From NCBI GenBank assembly GCA_052035735.1, contig JBPOHI010000133.1:1-7757 (forward strand): a stretch of DNA of 7,757 nt, given 5' to 3'. This stretch comes from JAGPDF01 sp052035735. GTDB taxonomy: Bacteria; Acidobacteriota; Thermoanaerobaculia; Multivoradales; JAGPDF01. Made by a program: the position numbers and the translations under genes. Of this stretch, positions 1 through 6,953 are shown in pieces; the stretch's first letter is position 1; each line of letters starts with the position of its first letter. The notes under the pieces were generated by a model. It saw nothing but the letters and a program-made list of their open reading frames with translations, did not search any database and had not been told where the DNA came from.

Positions 1-3000
1 ACGGTCGGCAGGACGAGCAGGGTCAACAACGTCGACGTCACCAAACCGCCGATCACCACGGTCGCCAGGGGTCGTTGTACCTCGGCACCGGCACTGGTCG
101 CGAGCGCCATCGGCACGAACCCGAACGAGGCAACCAGCGCGGTCATCAGCACCGGCCGGAGTCGCACCAGGGCTCCCTCGCGCGCCGCCTCGTCCGCACC
201 GAGGCCGCGCTCGCGGCGCTCGACGATGTAGGAGACCAGCACGACGCCGTTCAGCACCGCGATGCCGAAGAGCGCGATGAAGCCCACCCCGGCCGAGATC
301 GAGAACGGATAGCCCCGTAGGGCGAGCGCCGCGATGCCACCGCTGATCGCGAGCGGCACGTTGAGGAAGATCAGCACCGCGAGCCGCGCCGAGCTGAACG
401 TGGTGTACAGGAGCAGGAAGATGAGGAGCAACGAAAGCGGCACGAGCAGCGCCAGGCGGCGCGAGGCCGACTGGAGGTTCTCGAACTGTCCGCCCCAGTC
501 GAGCGACCATCCGGAGGGCAGCTCGACTTCGTCCCGCACCGCCGCCTGGGCGGCGGCGATGAACGACCCGAGGTCCCGCCCGCGCACGTTCGCCTCGACG
601 CTGATCCGCCGGCTGATGTTCTCGCGGCTGATCTGCGCCGGGCCGTCCTCGAGGGTCACGTCGGCGACTTGGGAGAGCGGCACGAGCCGCCGCGGACCGC
701 CCGCAACCGCCGGTGGCGCCGGCACGCGCAAGTCCCGGATGCGCTCGAGGCTGGCGCGGGTCTCCCCTCCGAAGCGCGCCTGGAGCAGGAACCGCTTCTG
801 CCCCTCGAAGACCATGCCGGCAGGGATGCCCCCCACCGCCTCGACCACGTCGAGGATCTCCTCGGCGTGGATGCCGAGCCGCGCGGCGGCCTGCCGGTCG
901 ATGCGCACGCGGAGCACCGGCAAGCCGGTCGTCTGCTCCGCCTTGACGTCGGCCGCGCCCTGCACCTTCTGGACAGCCCGGACGACCTCGTCCGCCTTCT
1001 TCTTGAGCATCGCCAGATCGTCGCCGTAGATCTGGATGGCGACGTCCGAGCGCACGCCGGAGATCAGCTCGGAGACCCGCAGCTCGATCGGCTGCGAGAA
1101 GCTGAAGATGGCTCCGGGAACCCGCTTCGTGACGGTCGCTTCGATCGCCTCGATGAGCTCCTCCTTGCTATCGAACCGCCACTTCTCCGGAGGGTTCAGC
1201 ATGATGTAGGTATCGCTGATCTCGACCCCCATCGGATCGGTCGCGATCTCGGCCCGACCGGTTCGCGAGACGACGGTGTCGATCTCCTGGGCGAACTCTT
1301 CGCGCAATACTTTCTCGGCTTGAAGCGAGATGCGGTTCGACTGCTCGAGCGAGATCGACGGCAGCCGCCAGATCTGCATCGCGATCGCGCCCTCGTCGAG
1401 TCTCGGGATGAACTCCGTCCCCAGGAAGGGGGTGATCGCAAGGCTGACGAGAAAGACCAGCACGGCGACACCGACCGTGATCTTGCGGCGGACCAAAGCG
1501 CCATCGAGAACCGGTACGTAGATCCGCTTCGCCCAGCGGAAGAGCCACGGTTCCTTCTCCGAGACCTTGCGGAGGAAAAGGCTCGCCAGCACCGGCATCA
1601 GGGTGAGCGCCGCGACGAGCGACGCGGCGAGCGCGAAGACCACGGTCAGCGCCATCGGCCGGAACATCTTCCCCTCCACCCCGCGCAGCGCCAGAATCGG
1701 CAGGTAGACCAGGATGATGATGCCGACCGCGAATACCACCGGCCGGGCCACTTGATGCGCCGCGGAGCGGACCTTCTCGACGTGCGAGACTCCATGGTCG
1801 CCGCGGCGCTCGTGGAGCACCCGCACGATGTTCTCGACCATCACTACCGAGCCGTCGACGATCAGACCGAAGTCGATCGCGCCGAGGCTCATCAGGTTGC
1901 CCGAGATCCCGAGCTGCTTCATGGCGATGAACGCCGCCAGCATCGACAGCGGAATCGCCGAGGCGACGATCAGGCCGCCGCGCAGGTTGCCGAGGAGAAG
2001 CAGCAGCACGACGATGACCAGGAGTCCGCCTTCGGACAGGTTCTTCGCCACAGTTCGAATCGTCCGCCGGATGAGGTCGGTGCGATCGTAGAAGGTGTCG
2101 ATCGTGACCCCGGCCGGCAGGGTCTCCTGGATCTCGGTAATCTTCTCCTTCACCCGGTCGACCACCACGCGCGAGTTCTCGCCCATCAACATCATGACGA
2201 TGCCGACGACCGCCTCGCCCCGCCCGTCACGAGTCACCGCGCCCTGGCGGATCATCGGCGCGAGCTCGACCGCGGCGACGTCGGCGATCGTCACCGGCGT
2301 CCCCGCCGCATCGTTCGCGAGAACCACCGAACGGATATCGGCGAAGTCGTCGAGCAACGCCTCGCCGCGGATCAGGTACTGCTCGCCCTGGTGCTCGATG
2401 TAGCCGCCGCCGACCGACCGGTTGCTCGCCCGAAGGGCGTCGAGGATGTCCCCCACCGCCAGGCCGTGTGCGGTCAAGCGCTCGGCGTCGAGCGTCACCT
2501 GGTAGGTCTTGAGCTGCCCGCCGAACGAGTTGACTTCGACGATGCCCGGCACCGACCGAAGCTGGTAGTTGACGTTCCAGTCCAGGATGGTGCGCAGCTC
2601 CATCGCCGTGTAGCAGTTGTCCGTATCGGGACCTTCTGCTGGGCACGGAGACTCGGCTTTGACCTCGAACTGATAGATCTCGCCGAGGCCGGTCGAGATC
2701 GGGCCCATCTCGGGCTCGCCGTAGCCCTCGGCGATCGCCTCGCGCGCCGCGGTGAGTCGCTCGCCCACCATCTGGCGGCTCCAGTAGATATCGGTCCCCT
2801 CCTCGAAGACGACGGTGACTACCGAGAGCCCAAATTTCGAGACCGAGCGGATCTCTTCGACCTTCGGCAGGCCGCTCATCGCGGTCTCGACCGGGAAGGT
2901 CACGAACCGCTCGACCTCCTCGGGTGCGAGACCCGGGCTGTTGGTCAGAACCTGCACCTGCACGTTGGTGACATCAGGCACCGCGTCGATCGGCAGCCCA

Positions 3001-3095
3001 AGGAGGGAGTAGACGCCGGCCGCGGCGACCAACAACCAGAGCGCGACGACGAGGAGGCGGTTGTCGAGCGAGAAGTCGATGATTCGTCGGATCAT
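1..3095 (-). CDS. czcA: CzcA-type heavy-metal RND efflux pump, 3' end outside window
   Basis: Inner-membrane RND proton/cation antiporter, the energised part of a tripartite export complex. Reading from the ATG at 3095 gives 1031 residues with no stop or frameshift. Cupriavidus CzcA is about 1063 residues, so only a short C-terminal tail is missing. An N-terminal membrane segment lies at about residues 14-32. The first periplasmic part carries the family phrase RSVPGIVEVNSFGG. The central membrane segment reads DFGLIVDGSVVMVEN, giving D408, D414 and E421, which match the CzcA proton-relay D402, D408 and E415. CusA-type Cu/Ag pumps lack this acidic triad, so divalent cations (Zn, Co, Cd or Ni) are the likelier substrate; the exact metal is inference. 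The second periplasmic domain and the C-terminal membrane bundle follow as expected. One oddity is a short insertion bracketed by C151 and C161. The start is 7 nt after the adaptor gene, with GAGG placed 5 nt upstream of it. Confidence 0.96.
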   Translation of the reverse strand, partial: MIRRIIDFSLDNRLLVVALWLLVAAAGVYSLLGLPIDAVPDVTNVQVQVLTNSPGLAPEEVERFVTFPVETAMSGLPKVEEIRSVSKFGLSVVTVVFEEGTDIYWSRQMVGERLTAAREAIAEGYGEPEMGPISTGLGEIYQFEVKAESPCPAEGPDTDNCYTAMELRTILDWNVNYQLRSVPGIVEVNSFGGQLKTYQVTLDAERLTAHGLAVGDILDALRASNRSVGGGYIEHQGEQYLIRGEALLDDFADIRSVVLANDAAGTPVTIADVAAVELAPMIRQGAVTRDGRGEAVVGIVMMLMGENSRVVVDRVKEKITEIQETLPAGVTIDTFYDRTDLIRRTIRTVAKNLSEGGLLVIVVLLLLLGNLRGGLIVASAIPLSMLAAFIAMKQLGISGNLMSLGAIDFGLIVDGSVVMVENIVRVLHERRGDHGVSHVEKVRSAAHQVARPVVFAVGIIILVYLPILALRGVEGKMFRPMALTVVFALAASLVAALTLMPVLASLFLRKVSEKEPWLFRWAKRIYVPVLDGALVRRKITVGVAVLVFLVSLAITPFLGTEFIPRLDEGAIAMQIWRLPSISLEQSNRISLQAEKVLREEFAQEIDTVVSRTGRAEIATDPMGVEISDTYIMLNPPEKWRFDSKEELIEAIEATVTKRVPGAIFSFSQPIELRVSELISGVRSDVAIQIYGDDLAMLKKKADEVVRAVQKVQGAADVKAEQTTGLPVLRVRIDRQAAARLGIHAEEILDVVEAVGGIPAGMVFEGQKRFLLQARFGGETRASLERIRDLRVPAPPAVAGGPRRLVPLSQVADVTLEDGPAQISRENISRRISVEANVRGRDLGSFIAAAQAAVRDEVELPSGWSLDWGGQFENLQSASRRLALLVPLSLLLIFLLLYTTFSSARLAVLIFLNVPLAISGGIAALALRGYPFSISAGVGFIALFGIAVLNGVVLVSYIVERRERGLGADEAAREGALVRLRPVLMTALVASFGFVPMALATSAGAEVQRPLATVVIGGLVTSTLLTLLVLPT

Positions 3096-3100
3096 GGCGG

Positions 3101-3104
3101 CCTC
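3101..3104 (-). promoter_or_regulatory. Ribosome-binding site of czcA
   Basis: GAGG sits 5 nt before the ATG at 3095 and overlaps the TGA stop of the adaptor gene (3103-3105). It supports the chosen pump start and suggests coupled or re-initiating translation. Confidence 0.6.
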
Positions 3105-4377
3105 AGTGACCGTGTCCGCCGCCCAGCTCTTCGCGGGCGAGCTCCGATTTGACGAAGAAGGCGCCTTCGACGACCACCGGCTCGCCGGCGGCGACGCCTT
3201 CGAGCACTTCGACGAACCCTTCGCCGCGCCGCCCCAGCTTCACTGTCCGCGGCTCGAAACGGCCTTCACCGAGCGCGACGAAGACGACCGAGCGATCGCC
3301 CTCTCGTTGGACCGCCGCCTCGGGGACGGCGATCACTTCGGCGGTACCTGGCGTGTCTCCTGAGGTGTGGGGATCGAAAATGCGCACCCGCGCGAACATT
3401 CCGGGTCGCAAGCGTCCTTCCGGATTCGGCACTTCGATCCGCGCCCGCGTCGTTCGCGTTTCGCTCTGGACGCTGGCGCCGAGATAGATGACCTCACCGG
3501 TGAAAGGGGTGCCGGGATAGGCGTCGACCTCAACCGTGACCCCGTCGCCCAGATGCACGCGGGAGAGGTCGCGCTCGTAGACGTCGATCCAGACCCAGAG
3601 CCGCGACAGGTCCGCGATCTGGAAGAGCTGGCTCTGGGGCTCGACCATCTCGCCGCGAGTAACCTCCTTCGCGACGATTGTGCCGACGAACGGGGCGCGG
3701 ACCTCGAAAATCGAGACCCGCGGCTGGTCGTAGCCGAGCTTCGCGACCTCCTGGTTCGACATGCCGAGCAGGTGCAACCGCTCCTCGGCGCCGCGCAGGG
3801 CCGCGTCCGCCTCGCGGGAGGCGGCACGGGCGGTCAGCATCTCCTGCTCCGAAGAGACCCGCTCGCGGAAGAGGCGTTCCTCGCGCTCCAGGGTTTCGCG
3901 CGTCAGCTCGGCCCGCGCGCGGCTCTGCAGGTAATCGCCGACCGCCTGCCCGAGCTCGATCGAGTCGATGCGCGCGAGCACCTGCCCGGCGCGAACCGCC
4001 TCCCCGAGCTCGACAGGCACGCTTTCGACCCGACCGCCGACGCGGGGGCTCACGTGCGCGAAACGGCGCTGGTCGAAGTCGACCGAGCCGGTGGTCTCGA
4101 GCTCGGCGCGCAGCCGGCGGGAGGCTGCCGGGGCGGTGACGATGCCGGCGGTCGCGACGGCCTCGGCCGACAGCTCGATGGCCTCACCCTCCTCATGGCC
4201 CTCCTCAACCTTGCCCTCTTCCTCGTGCGCCGCCTCGCCGGGTGCGTGATCTTCGTCGCCGGCCTTCTCTCCGGCTGCGGTGGGGGCGGACGAAGGGCCG
4301 GACTTGCCGCAGGCGACGAGCGCCAGGCCGAACAGCAGAGTGAGCACGGGAACCTTGTAGCGAATCCAAAATGTCAT
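3103..4377 (-). CDS. czcB: CzcB-type periplasmic adaptor lipoprotein (HlyD/RND membrane fusion protein)
   Basis: This 424-residue membrane fusion protein links the inner-membrane pump to the outer-membrane channel. An N-terminal hydrophobic segment ends in the lipobox L20-V21-A22-C23, so it is probably a lipoprotein anchored at C23. Residues 36-65 form a Glu/Asp-rich linker with H44, H51 and H61. The biotinyl-lipoyl halves flank a helical hairpin (about residues 105-225; for example RVGGRVESVPVELGEAVRAG and later FEVRAPFVGTIVAKEVTRGE). Beta-barrel (DLSRLWVWIDVYERDL) and membrane-proximal domains follow. The tail ends GGGHGH. The CusB-type methionine cluster for Cu/Ag is not evident, which agrees with the divalent-cation signature of the pump. 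Its ATG overlaps the stop of the outer-membrane factor gene (ATGA), and GGAG lies 8 nt upstream. Family assignment is strong; the metal bound is inference. Confidence 0.95.
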   Translation of the reverse strand: MTFWIRYKVPVLTLLFGLALVACGKSGPSSAPTAAGEKAGDEDHAPGEAAHEEEGKVEEGHEEGEAIELSAEAVATAGIVTAPAASRRLRAELETTGSVDFDQRRFAHVSPRVGGRVESVPVELGEAVRAGQVLARIDSIELGQAVGDYLQSRARAELTRETLEREERLFRERVSSEQEMLTARAASREADAALRGAEERLHLLGMSNQEVAKLGYDQPRVSIFEVRAPFVGTIVAKEVTRGEMVEPQSQLFQIADLSRLWVWIDVYERDLSRVHLGDGVTVEVDAYPGTPFTGEVIYLGASVQSETRTTRARIEVPNPEGRLRPGMFARVRIFDPHTSGDTPGTAEVIAVPEAAVQREGDRSVVFVALGEGRFEPRTVKLGRRGEGFVEVLEGVAAGEPVVVEGAFFVKSELAREELGGGHGH

Positions 4378-5699
4378 CGGGAAGTCTCCGAAGAGCGGGC
4401 AGGGTCAGAAGTCGGGGGGACGGGGGTCGAGCCGGTCGCGAGATCGAGCTCGATCTGCGCCAGCCAGGCGTCGGCGGCGGCTTCGATCAGCTCGCGCCGA
4501 CTGTCGATCAGCTCGCGCCGGAAGACCAGCACCTCGCTGCCGCGCAGCTTCCCGGCCGCGAGGCCACGCTGCACCAGATCGAGGTTTTCCTCGAGCGTTC
4601 CGGAGACCGTCCGCCGAAAGACCGCGAGACCGCGCGCGGTCGCCTCTGCCCGGCTCCACGCGGCGGCGACTTCGCGCCGCACCGCAAGCTCGGCCGAGAA
4701 AAGCTGGGCGGACAACACCCCTTCTTCGGCACGCGAGGTGGCGATGCCGCCCTGGTTACGTTGGAACAGCGGAATCGTGAATCCGGCGCGCAAGGTGTCC
4801 AGGTCATCGCGATCGGCCTCACGCCCCTTCGCGACCCCGACCACCAGGTTCGGGGTCGCCAGCGAGCGCTCGAGTCGGATCCGGGCTGTCGCCGCCTCGA
4901 ACTCGGAGCGCAGGGCGAGCAGGTCGCTCCGCTGCTGGATCGCTAGGCGCTCGAGCTCGCCGAGCGCGGCTGGCGCCGGCCAGGCGTCCGGGAGCGCGCC
5001 GGCGGCGGCGGGAAGCTCCGCCATGGGGAGCGCGACCACCTCGGCGAGAAGCGCTCGGGCCGCCGCCTCGTCCGCCGAGGCCAAGGCAACCCGCCGCTCC
5101 GCGCGACCTTCCGCGGCGCGCGTGACGTTGAGGTCGATCAGGGTGCCGGCGCCAGCATCCAGTCGACGCTGCTCGAACGCGGCGAGCTCCGCGGACACCT
5201 GGCGCTCGAACGCGGCGAGCGCCGCGAGCTCGCGAGCGCGCAACACCGCAGCGAAGGCCGATGCCACACGTGTTGCCAGCTCCTGGCGCGATCGGTCGAA
5301 CGTGGCTCGTGCCGCCGCGGTCGCCGCGCTCGCGGTCGCTATCCGCTTACCGCGCTGGCCGGCGATCTCGATCTCCTGCGAGAGGGCGATCTCGCCGTCG
5401 GAGGTGCGCTCGTTCCCATCGTCCCGAGAAGCGCGCTCGGCCGCGAGGACCGGGTTGAACGGATAGGTACGAGCGCCCACGAGGACGCCTTCCGCGAGCG
5501 CCACGCGCGAAGCGCTTTCCTGTACCTGGGGACTGCGCGCGAAGGCCAAGGCGAGCGCCTGCTCGAGCGTGATCGATCCGCCGCTCGGAAGCGAGGGATC
5601 AGGCGTTTGGGCCACCAGCGGTGCCGCGAGCGACACCACAGTGAAGGCGCAAACGCGGCGCCACCGGCGAAGCCGGTTCAGTCGGACGACTGGAAACAA
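4374..5699 (-). CDS. czcC: CzcC-type outer-membrane efflux protein (TolC/OEP family)
   Basis: Outer-membrane channel of the efflux complex, 441 residues from the TTG at 5699; CzcC proteins are usually about 400-450. The N-terminus has an Arg-rich n-region (residues 6-15), a hydrophobic stretch (16-29) and a likely signal-peptidase site LVA/QT after residue 30. No lipobox is seen. The mature protein opens with SITLEQALALAFARSPQVQE, the usual first motif of the outer-membrane efflux repeat. Two long Ala/Glu/Arg-rich helical repeats follow (for example TRVASAFAAVLRARELAALA and TPNLVVGVAKGREADRDDLD). The reading frame is open further up to a GTG at 5795. That would add 32 Pro/Cys/Arg-rich residues ahead of the signal peptide and has no good ribosome-binding site, so TTG with GGAG 8 nt upstream is preferred. 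The gene ends in a 4-nt ATGA overlap with the adaptor gene. Confidence 0.93.
   Translation of the reverse strand: MFPVVRLNRLRRWRRVCAFTVVSLAAPLVAQTPDPSLPSGGSITLEQALALAFARSPQVQESASRVALAEGVLVGARTYPFNPVLAAERASRDDGNERTSDGEIALSQEIEIAGQRGKRIATASAATAAARATFDRSRQELATRVASAFAAVLRARELAALAAFERQVSAELAAFEQRRLDAGAGTLIDLNVTRAAEGRAERRVALASADEAAARALLAEVVALPMAELPAAAGALPDAWPAPAALGELERLAIQQRSDLLALRSEFEAATARIRLERSLATPNLVVGVAKGREADRDDLDTLRAGFTIPLFQRNQGGIATSRAEEGVLSAQLFSAELAVRREVAAAWSRAEATARGLAVFRRTVSGTLEENLDLVQRGLAAGKLRGSEVLVFRRELIDSRRELIEAAADAWLAQIELDLATGSTPVPPTSDPARSSETSR
4386..4389 (-). promoter_or_regulatory. Ribosome-binding site of czcB
   Basis: GGAG lies 8 nt before the ATG at 4377, inside the 3' end of the upstream gene. 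The same motif with the same spacing precedes the TTG start proposed for the outer-membrane factor gene. Confidence 0.6.
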
Positions 5700-5707
5700 G
5701 GTTGGAT

Positions 5708-5711
5708 CTCC
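5708..5711 (-). promoter_or_regulatory. Ribosome-binding site that decides the czcC start
   Basis: GGAG lies 8 nt upstream of the TTG at 5699. Together with the signal peptide that begins just after this codon, it favours TTG over the GTG at 5795, whose upstream bases lie next to a strong hairpin and contain no clear Shine-Dalgarno motif. Confidence 0.5.
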
Positions 5712-5798
5712 GGGAAACGGGGCCACGCGCGCGGCCGGGGCACACGCGCGGCGCTGCCGGCAGGGGCAAGGGCTCGGCGCACAGCGCGCTGACACCCC

Positions 5799-5821
5799 GG
5801 CCTGGGGGGATCCCTCAGGCC
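5799..5821 (-). other. Hairpin in the leader between the small gene and czcC
   Basis: GGCCTG (5799-5804) and CAGGCC (5816-5821) are perfect inverted arms around an 11-nt loop, and the loop can itself pair GGG with CCC. It begins about 22 nt after the stop of the small His/Cys-rich gene. No T-run follows on the minus strand, so a normal intrinsic terminator is not supported. It may be an RNA stability, attenuation or processing element. A further palindrome, CTGCCGGCAG, lies at 5754-5763 in the same 144-nt leader. Confidence 0.4.
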
Positions 5822-5843
5822 CCTGCTGGACGGCTACCGGAGA

Positions 5844-6173
5844 TCAGGCCCGAGGAGGGCGTTCGGCGCTTTGGAGATCGACGTCGAGCGGGCGGGGCGA
5901 GGTGGCGGCGGACGTCAGGGCGCGATCGGCGCCGTCACCCAGTCGAGCGGCCACCGCGAGGACACCGGTGACCTGCATGCAGCATGAGCAGAGGTGGAAC
6001 GTTCCGCCGCAGCCGTGCTCGGACCCCGAAGGCTCGTGCTGATCGGGAGTCCCCGCGGCGTGCGCGGTGTGCCCGAAGCCGACCAGGTGCACCGCGTTCT
6101 CCACGGCTTCGCCCGTGCCCGGGAAGAGCACGAGAAGAAGTACGAGTGCGGCAAATCGGCGAATCCAACTCAC
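5844..6173 (-). CDS. Small exported His/Cys-rich protein ahead of the czc operon
   Basis: A 109-residue protein if started at the GTG at 6173. The N-terminus WIRRFAALVLLLVLFPGTGEA is a clear signal peptide or membrane anchor. The mature part is rich in metal-ligand residues: H29, H35, H38, H46, H53, then C55, H60, C62, C64 and C65 in the cluster HGCGGTFHLCSCC. It ends SAERPPRA. Small His/Cys-rich exported proteins of this style commonly precede czcCBA-like operons; CzcI and similar proteins are the nearest analogues I know, but I cannot assign homology without a search. Location and composition suggest periplasmic metal binding or sensing, which is inference. The start is uncertain: GTG at 6191 is also in frame, neither has a good ribosome-binding site, and the frame stays open to 6389, where it would overlap the radC gene by 131 nt. 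Confidence 0.72.
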   Translation of the reverse strand: MSWIRRFAALVLLLVLFPGTGEAVENAVHLVGFGHTAHAAGTPDQHEPSGSEHGCGGTFHLCSCCMQVTGVLAVAARLGDGADRALTSAATSPRPLDVDLQSAERPPRA

Positions 6174-6195
6174 AGGGCGTGACGATAGCACGGTC

Positions 6196-6215
6196 GTCGC
6201 GCAGGCCAGCGCGAC
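6196..6215. promoter_or_regulatory. Perfect dyad upstream of the metal-efflux operon
   Basis: GTCGCGC (6196-6202) and GCGCGAC (6209-6215) are perfect 7-bp inverted arms around a 6-nt centre, AGGCCA. The dyad sits in the 85-nt gap between the radC-like stop and the small exported gene, 23-42 nt before the latter's likely GTG. It could be an operator or a 5' RNA hairpin. In sequence this rich in G+C, a chance dyad is possible, and no clear -35/-10 pair accompanies it. Confidence 0.3.
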
Positions 6216-6258
6216 CAGGGACGGGACCCGGCCTGCGGGCGCCCTGTCGCCTCTCAGA

Positions 6259-6792
6259 TCAGAACGCTCCACGCTGGCGGAGGGAGACAAAGGCAGGTGC
6301 CTCTCCGATGATGATGTGGTCCACGACCCGGACCCCGACGATCTCCCCCGCCTCCGCCATCCGGCGGGTGAAGGCGAGATCCTCGGCACTCGGCGACGGA
6401 TCGCCGCTCGGGTGATTGTGGAAGAGGAGGATCCCAGCGGCGTTGGCGAGCAGCGCAGCGGTCAGGATGCCCCGCGGCTCCACGGCCGCGCGGGTCAGTG
6501 TTCCGATGTAGGCGAGCTGGTGCCCGATCGCCCGGTTGCGGGTATCCAGGAACAGGGCGCCCATGACCTCCCGGTCCCAGGACGACAGGATCGTGTGGAG
6601 GAAGCGGGCAGCGGCTGCGGGATCGCCGCAGTGCTCAGGCGACTCGTAAGGAGTGGCCTCTTCGCGGACGAGGGCCACGCGGTAGCGGGCGATGGTCTCC
6701 GGTTCGAAGCTCGGCTCACCGGGCTCGACGAAGTTCAGGCGGTTCTGGGACTGGGTATCTTGGCTCTCGCGGTTGGGTGTCGTTCGGCGCAT
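6259..6792 (-). CDS. radC: RadC-family JAB/MPN domain protein, short form
   Basis: A 177-residue protein from the ATG at 6792. It is the C-terminal JAB (MPN+) domain of the RadC/UPF0758 family. The JAMM zinc-site pattern is complete: E75 in DREVMGALFLD, then H125-N-H127-P and S135 to D138 in HNHPSGDPSPSAED, followed by the family signature DHIIIG (158-163) and FVSLRQRG at the end. Full-length RadC is around 225 residues with an N-terminal helix-hairpin-helix part; here that part is absent and replaced by about 35 unremarkable polar residues. JAB-only RadC proteins are widespread, often near mobile or accessory DNA; their biochemical role is not settled. An in-frame TTG at 6828 would add 12 residues; neither start has a strong ribosome-binding site. 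The gene runs in the same direction as the efflux operon, 85 nt upstream, but no functional link is evident. Confidence 0.9.
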   Translation of the reverse strand: MRRTTPNRESQDTQSQNRLNFVEPGEPSFEPETIARYRVALVREEATPYESPEHCGDPAAAARFLHTILSSWDREVMGALFLDTRNRAIGHQLAYIGTLTRAAVEPRGILTAALLANAAGILLFHNHPSGDPSPSAEDLAFTRRMAEAGEIVGVRVVDHIIIGEAPAFVSLRQRGAF

Positions 6793-6892
6793 GCCCACCC
6801 GAGATGTAGCCGCGCAGCGGCGCGACAAGGCTGGCCACGGGCCACCCGGAGGGCTTGGCCTTGCGCGCCGCGAGCAGCGGAATCGAATGTGG

Positions 6893-6953
6893 GGCGCCGA
6901 TGGACGACACCGGGCCGTGAGTGTTCTGCTCGCTCCCGGTCCATCGTGTCGCC
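6893..6953. repeat. Long imperfect inverted repeat
   Basis: Successive arms pair in order: GGCG with CGCC (6893-6896, 6950-6953), GATGG with CCATC (6899-6903, 6941-6945), ACCGGG with CCCGGT (6909-6914, 6935-6940) and GAG with CTC (6919-6921, 6929-6931), leaving a 7-nt loop. That is 18 pairs with small internal loops and one 5-nt bulge (ACGAC). No T-run follows on either side. It may be a structured RNA or DNA element, or the remnant of one. Confidence 0.4.

Noticed and set aside
669..3152. Open frame of 827 codons on the plus strand opposite the pump gene
   Set aside because: It lies entirely antisense to czcA. Its predicted protein is Arg/Asp/His-rich with no domain, as expected from the codon bias of a high-GC gene read on the other strand.
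3367..5466. Open frame of 699 codons on the plus strand opposite the adaptor and outer-membrane factor genes
   Set aside because: It is antisense to two well-supported genes, crosses their junction, and has low-complexity Arg/Ser/Ala composition.
5799..5821. Intrinsic terminator after the small His/Cys-rich gene
   Set aside because: The hairpin is strong, but no T-run follows on the minus strand and the next gene belongs to the same pathway, so it is listed only as a leader hairpin.
6174..6389. Longer 181-residue form of the small His/Cys-rich protein starting at 6389
   Set aside because: It would overlap the radC-like coding region by 131 nt, adds a Ser/Arg-rich segment ahead of a clear signal peptide, and lacks support for its start.
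6772..6830. Possible integron attC site (GTTGGGT at 6772-6778 fits a core site on one side)
   Set aside because: No partner RYYYAAC or GTTRRRY box at a suitable distance on either strand, and no integrase or second site in the window; the motif also lies inside the radC-like coding frame.
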